Positions 62,384-64,000 of a stretch of 64,000 bases of DNA are shown here, piece after piece. A program made the translations under genes and the position numbers. Positions within the stretch are counted from its first letter, which is position 1. Every line of letters starts with the position of its first letter. The DNA lies in NCBI RefSeq assembly GCF_036226445.1, contig NZ_CP108474.1, positions 1 to 64,000 on the forward strand, given 5' to 3'. The DNA comes from Streptomyces sp. NBC_01255. GTDB taxonomy: Bacteria; Actinomycetota; Actinomycetes; Streptomycetales; Streptomycetaceae. Below the pieces are notes generated by a model. That model worked only from the letters and a program-made list of their open reading frames with translations. It was not told the origin of the DNA and did no database searches.

Positions 62384-63360
62384 ATCTGCTGGTCACCGGC
62401 GCTGCCGGATTCATTGGCTCCGCTTATGTGCGGATGCTGCTCGCGGCCGACGCGACGCAGGGCTCCGGCGTGTCCCGGGTCACGGTGCTGGACAGCCTGA
62501 CCTACGCCGGCAGCCTGGACAACCTCGATCTCGGCGATCCCCGGCTGACGTTCGTCCGGGGCGACATCTGCGATGCCCGCCTCGTCGACAAGCTGATGGA
62601 ACAGGCCGACCAAGTGGTGCACTTCGCCGCCGAGTCCCACGTGGACCGCTCGATCGCCTCCGCCGACGCCTTCGTCCGAACCAATGTCACGGGCACCCAG
62701 ACCCTGCTGGACGCCGCGCTGCGACACGACGTCGACCGCTTCGTGCACGTGTCCACGGACGAGGTCTACGGCTCGGTGGAGAGCGGCTCGCGCACCGAGC
62801 AGGACCCCCTCGACCCCAATTCGCCCTACGCCGCTTCCAAGGCGGCCTCGGATCTTCTGGCCCTGTCGTACCACCGCACCCACGGCCTGGACGTGCGGGT
62901 CACCCGGTGCAGCAACAACTACGGGCCGCGGCAGTTCCCCGAGAAGATCATCCCGCTGTTCCTCACGAGCCTGCTCGACGGTGGCGACGTCCCGCTCTAC
63001 GGCGACGGACTGAACCGGCGCGACTGGCTGCACGTCGACGATCACTGCGCGGCTGTCGAGCTGGTCCGCACCGGCGGCGCTCCGGGCCGTGTCTACAACA
63101 TCAGCGGCGGCATCGAACTGAGCAACCGTGAACTGACCGGCCTGCTGCTCGCGGCCTGCGGCGCGGACTGGGCACGGGTGCTCCATGTTCCGGACCGCAA
63201 GGGCCACGACAGGCGCTACTCGATCGACTGCACCAGGATCCGGACCGAGCTGGGCTACAGCCCGCGCCGCGACTTCACCTCCGGGCTGGCCGAGACCTTC
63301 GCCTGGTACCGCGACAACCGGGACTGGTGGGAACCGCTCAAGCGCCGGCAGACCACGTGA
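62380..63360 (+). CDS. rmlB: dTDP-glucose 4,6-dehydratase
   Basis: A 326-residue extended SDR with GAAGFIGS, the active-site pair Asp-Glu in STDEVYG, and YxxxK in PYAASKAAS. It makes dTDP-4-keto-6-deoxyglucose, the branch point of all the deoxysugar enzymes at 17.6-22.6 kb. It starts with GTG overlapping the rmlA stop. No rmlC or rmlD follows, so the sugar is not simply rhamnose. Confidence 0.92.
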   Translation: MNLLVTGAAGFIGSAYVRMLLAADATQGSGVSRVTVLDSLTYAGSLDNLDLGDPRLTFVRGDICDARLVDKLMEQADQVVHFAAESHVDRSIASADAFVRTNVTGTQTLLDAALRHDVDRFVHVSTDEVYGSVESGSRTEQDPLDPNSPYAASKAASDLLALSYHRTHGLDVRVTRCSNNYGPRQFPEKIIPLFLTSLLDGGDVPLYGDGLNRRDWLHVDDHCAAVELVRTGGAPGRVYNISGGIELSNRELTGLLLAACGADWARVLHVPDRKGHDRRYSIDCTRIRTELGYSPRRDFTSGLAETFAWYRDNRDWWEPLKRRQTT

Positions 63361-63527
63361 GAACGCGGGCCGGGAAGGCCGGGGCGGCGGTCGCAGGCCC
63401 CCTCGGCGGCCTACCCGCGTAGATGTCCACGACGACCACCGGCCCCGTGCCGGCTCCGGTGCGGCGTCCGTTCCTGTGCGGATGGAGACGATCCACTCGA
63501 TCCCGGAACGTGAAGCCGCACCGGCGT

Positions 63528-64000
63528 CTACCCCGCCAAGATCTCTTCGGCCGCGCTGTCGAGCGTGACGAGCACCCACTCCTCGAGATCGATCCCCGCG
63601 TGCGATGCGGCACTGTGCCACCGCCGCATGTGGCCGACCGGAACGGCGAGCCGCTCGGTCGGTTCGGCGTCCTGGCCCTCGCCCGCGATCTCGTTCTCCT
63701 GCGCAAGACGCACGGCCTTGCGCAGCTGCTTGGTGCTCCACTCGTGCGCCTCGCACTGGTCGAGCCAGTGCTCCTGCTCCGCTATCGACAGCGAGGCCAC
63801 CTCGGCATGGTGCTGAAAGCTGAGCGAGGCCCGTCGCCGGTCTATGGCGAAACGCCGGGCCACCCAAGCATAGTTACGCAGCGTCTGATACCGGAGACCG
63901 ACAGTACGAATTCCCCGCTCGTAGCGATCGCTGTAGTGGTCCTTGCCGTATATGAGCCAGTCACCGAGCCACCAGGAAGAGGAATTTATGATTCCAGAAA
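63528..64000 (-). CDS. LmbU-like transcriptional regulator, 5' end cut by window edge
   Basis: The last 157 or so codons of a minus-strand gene, open to the window edge. The translated start of the visible part (SSSWWLGDWLIYGKDHYSDR) and the following YERGIRTVGLRYQTLRNYAWV and FQHHAEVASL match the LmbU/NovE/HrmB family, regulators of antibiotic clusters in Streptomyces. LmbU-type proteins bind DNA near cluster promoters. An internal ATG at 63863 is not the true start because strong family sequence continues upstream of it. It is probably a second pathway regulator beside the SARP. Confidence 0.75.
   Translation of the reverse strand, partial: SGIINSSSWWLGDWLIYGKDHYSDRYERGIRTVGLRYQTLRNYAWVARRFAIDRRRASLSFQHHAEVASLSIAEQEHWLDQCEAHEWSTKQLRKAVRLAQENEIAGEGQDAEPTERLAVPVGHMRRWHSAASHAGIDLEEWVLVTLDSAAEEILAG

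Overview
The window is high-GC actinobacterial DNA, almost certainly from Streptomyces or a close relative. It appears to begin at or very near the end of a linear replicon. Six tightly packed hairpins, each with an AA centre, fill bases 4-158. They are followed by a helicase gene, a tap-like telomere-associated protein gene and a tpg-like terminal protein gene. A decayed second tpg copy lies just beyond.

Bases 6.2-14.0 kb are typical terminal-arm DNA: a SMI1/KNR4 protein, a probable winged-helix protein, a small membrane protein, an nSTAND ATPase that has lost its expected C-terminal repeats, and several frameshifted or truncated genes (a membrane-anchored protein, a small secreted protein, an ECF sigma factor). 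A compact, apparently intact lasso-peptide cluster (order A-C-B1-B2, minus strand) follows at 14.0-16.8 kb. Its predicted core starts Gly-Asn-Trp and has Asp at position 9.

From 17.6 kb to the right edge lies a hybrid PKS-NRPS cluster for a glycosylated piperazic-acid product whose identity I cannot name. The left arm holds deoxysugar genes (C-methyltransferase, iron-sulfur 3-dehydratase, 4-ketoreductase, 3-ketoreductase) and an ornithine N-hydroxylase. Divergently transcribed is a probable operon: piperazate synthase, class I aminotransferase, P450, two PKS modules and an FMN 2-hydroxyacid oxidase. Converging on it is a glycosyltransferase, P450, MbtH and 5450-residue NRPS run (C-A-T-E, C-A-T, C-A-T-E, C-A-T-TE). 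The first two A domains share one code that fits piperazic acid. A SARP regulator, a second near-identical glycosyltransferase, the dTDP-glucose genes rmlA and rmlB, and a partial LmbU-like regulator complete the right side.

Proposed logic: ornithine is N-hydroxylated and cyclised to piperazic acid. A short polyketide made by the two PKS modules is passed to the NRPS and acylates a tetrapeptide (D-Pip, L-Pip, a D-configured residue, a fourth residue) released by the TE. P450s and one or both glycosyltransferases decorate it. The most unusual points are a second PKS module whose AT has lost about 78 residues including the catalytic His motif and whose DH His is Tyr, a 670-bp identical KS tract shared by the two PKS genes, and duplicated promoter elements upstream of the N-hydroxylase and NRPS genes. 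No PKS loading module, NDP-hexose 2,3-dehydratase, transporter or resistance gene is visible, so the cluster may continue past the right edge.
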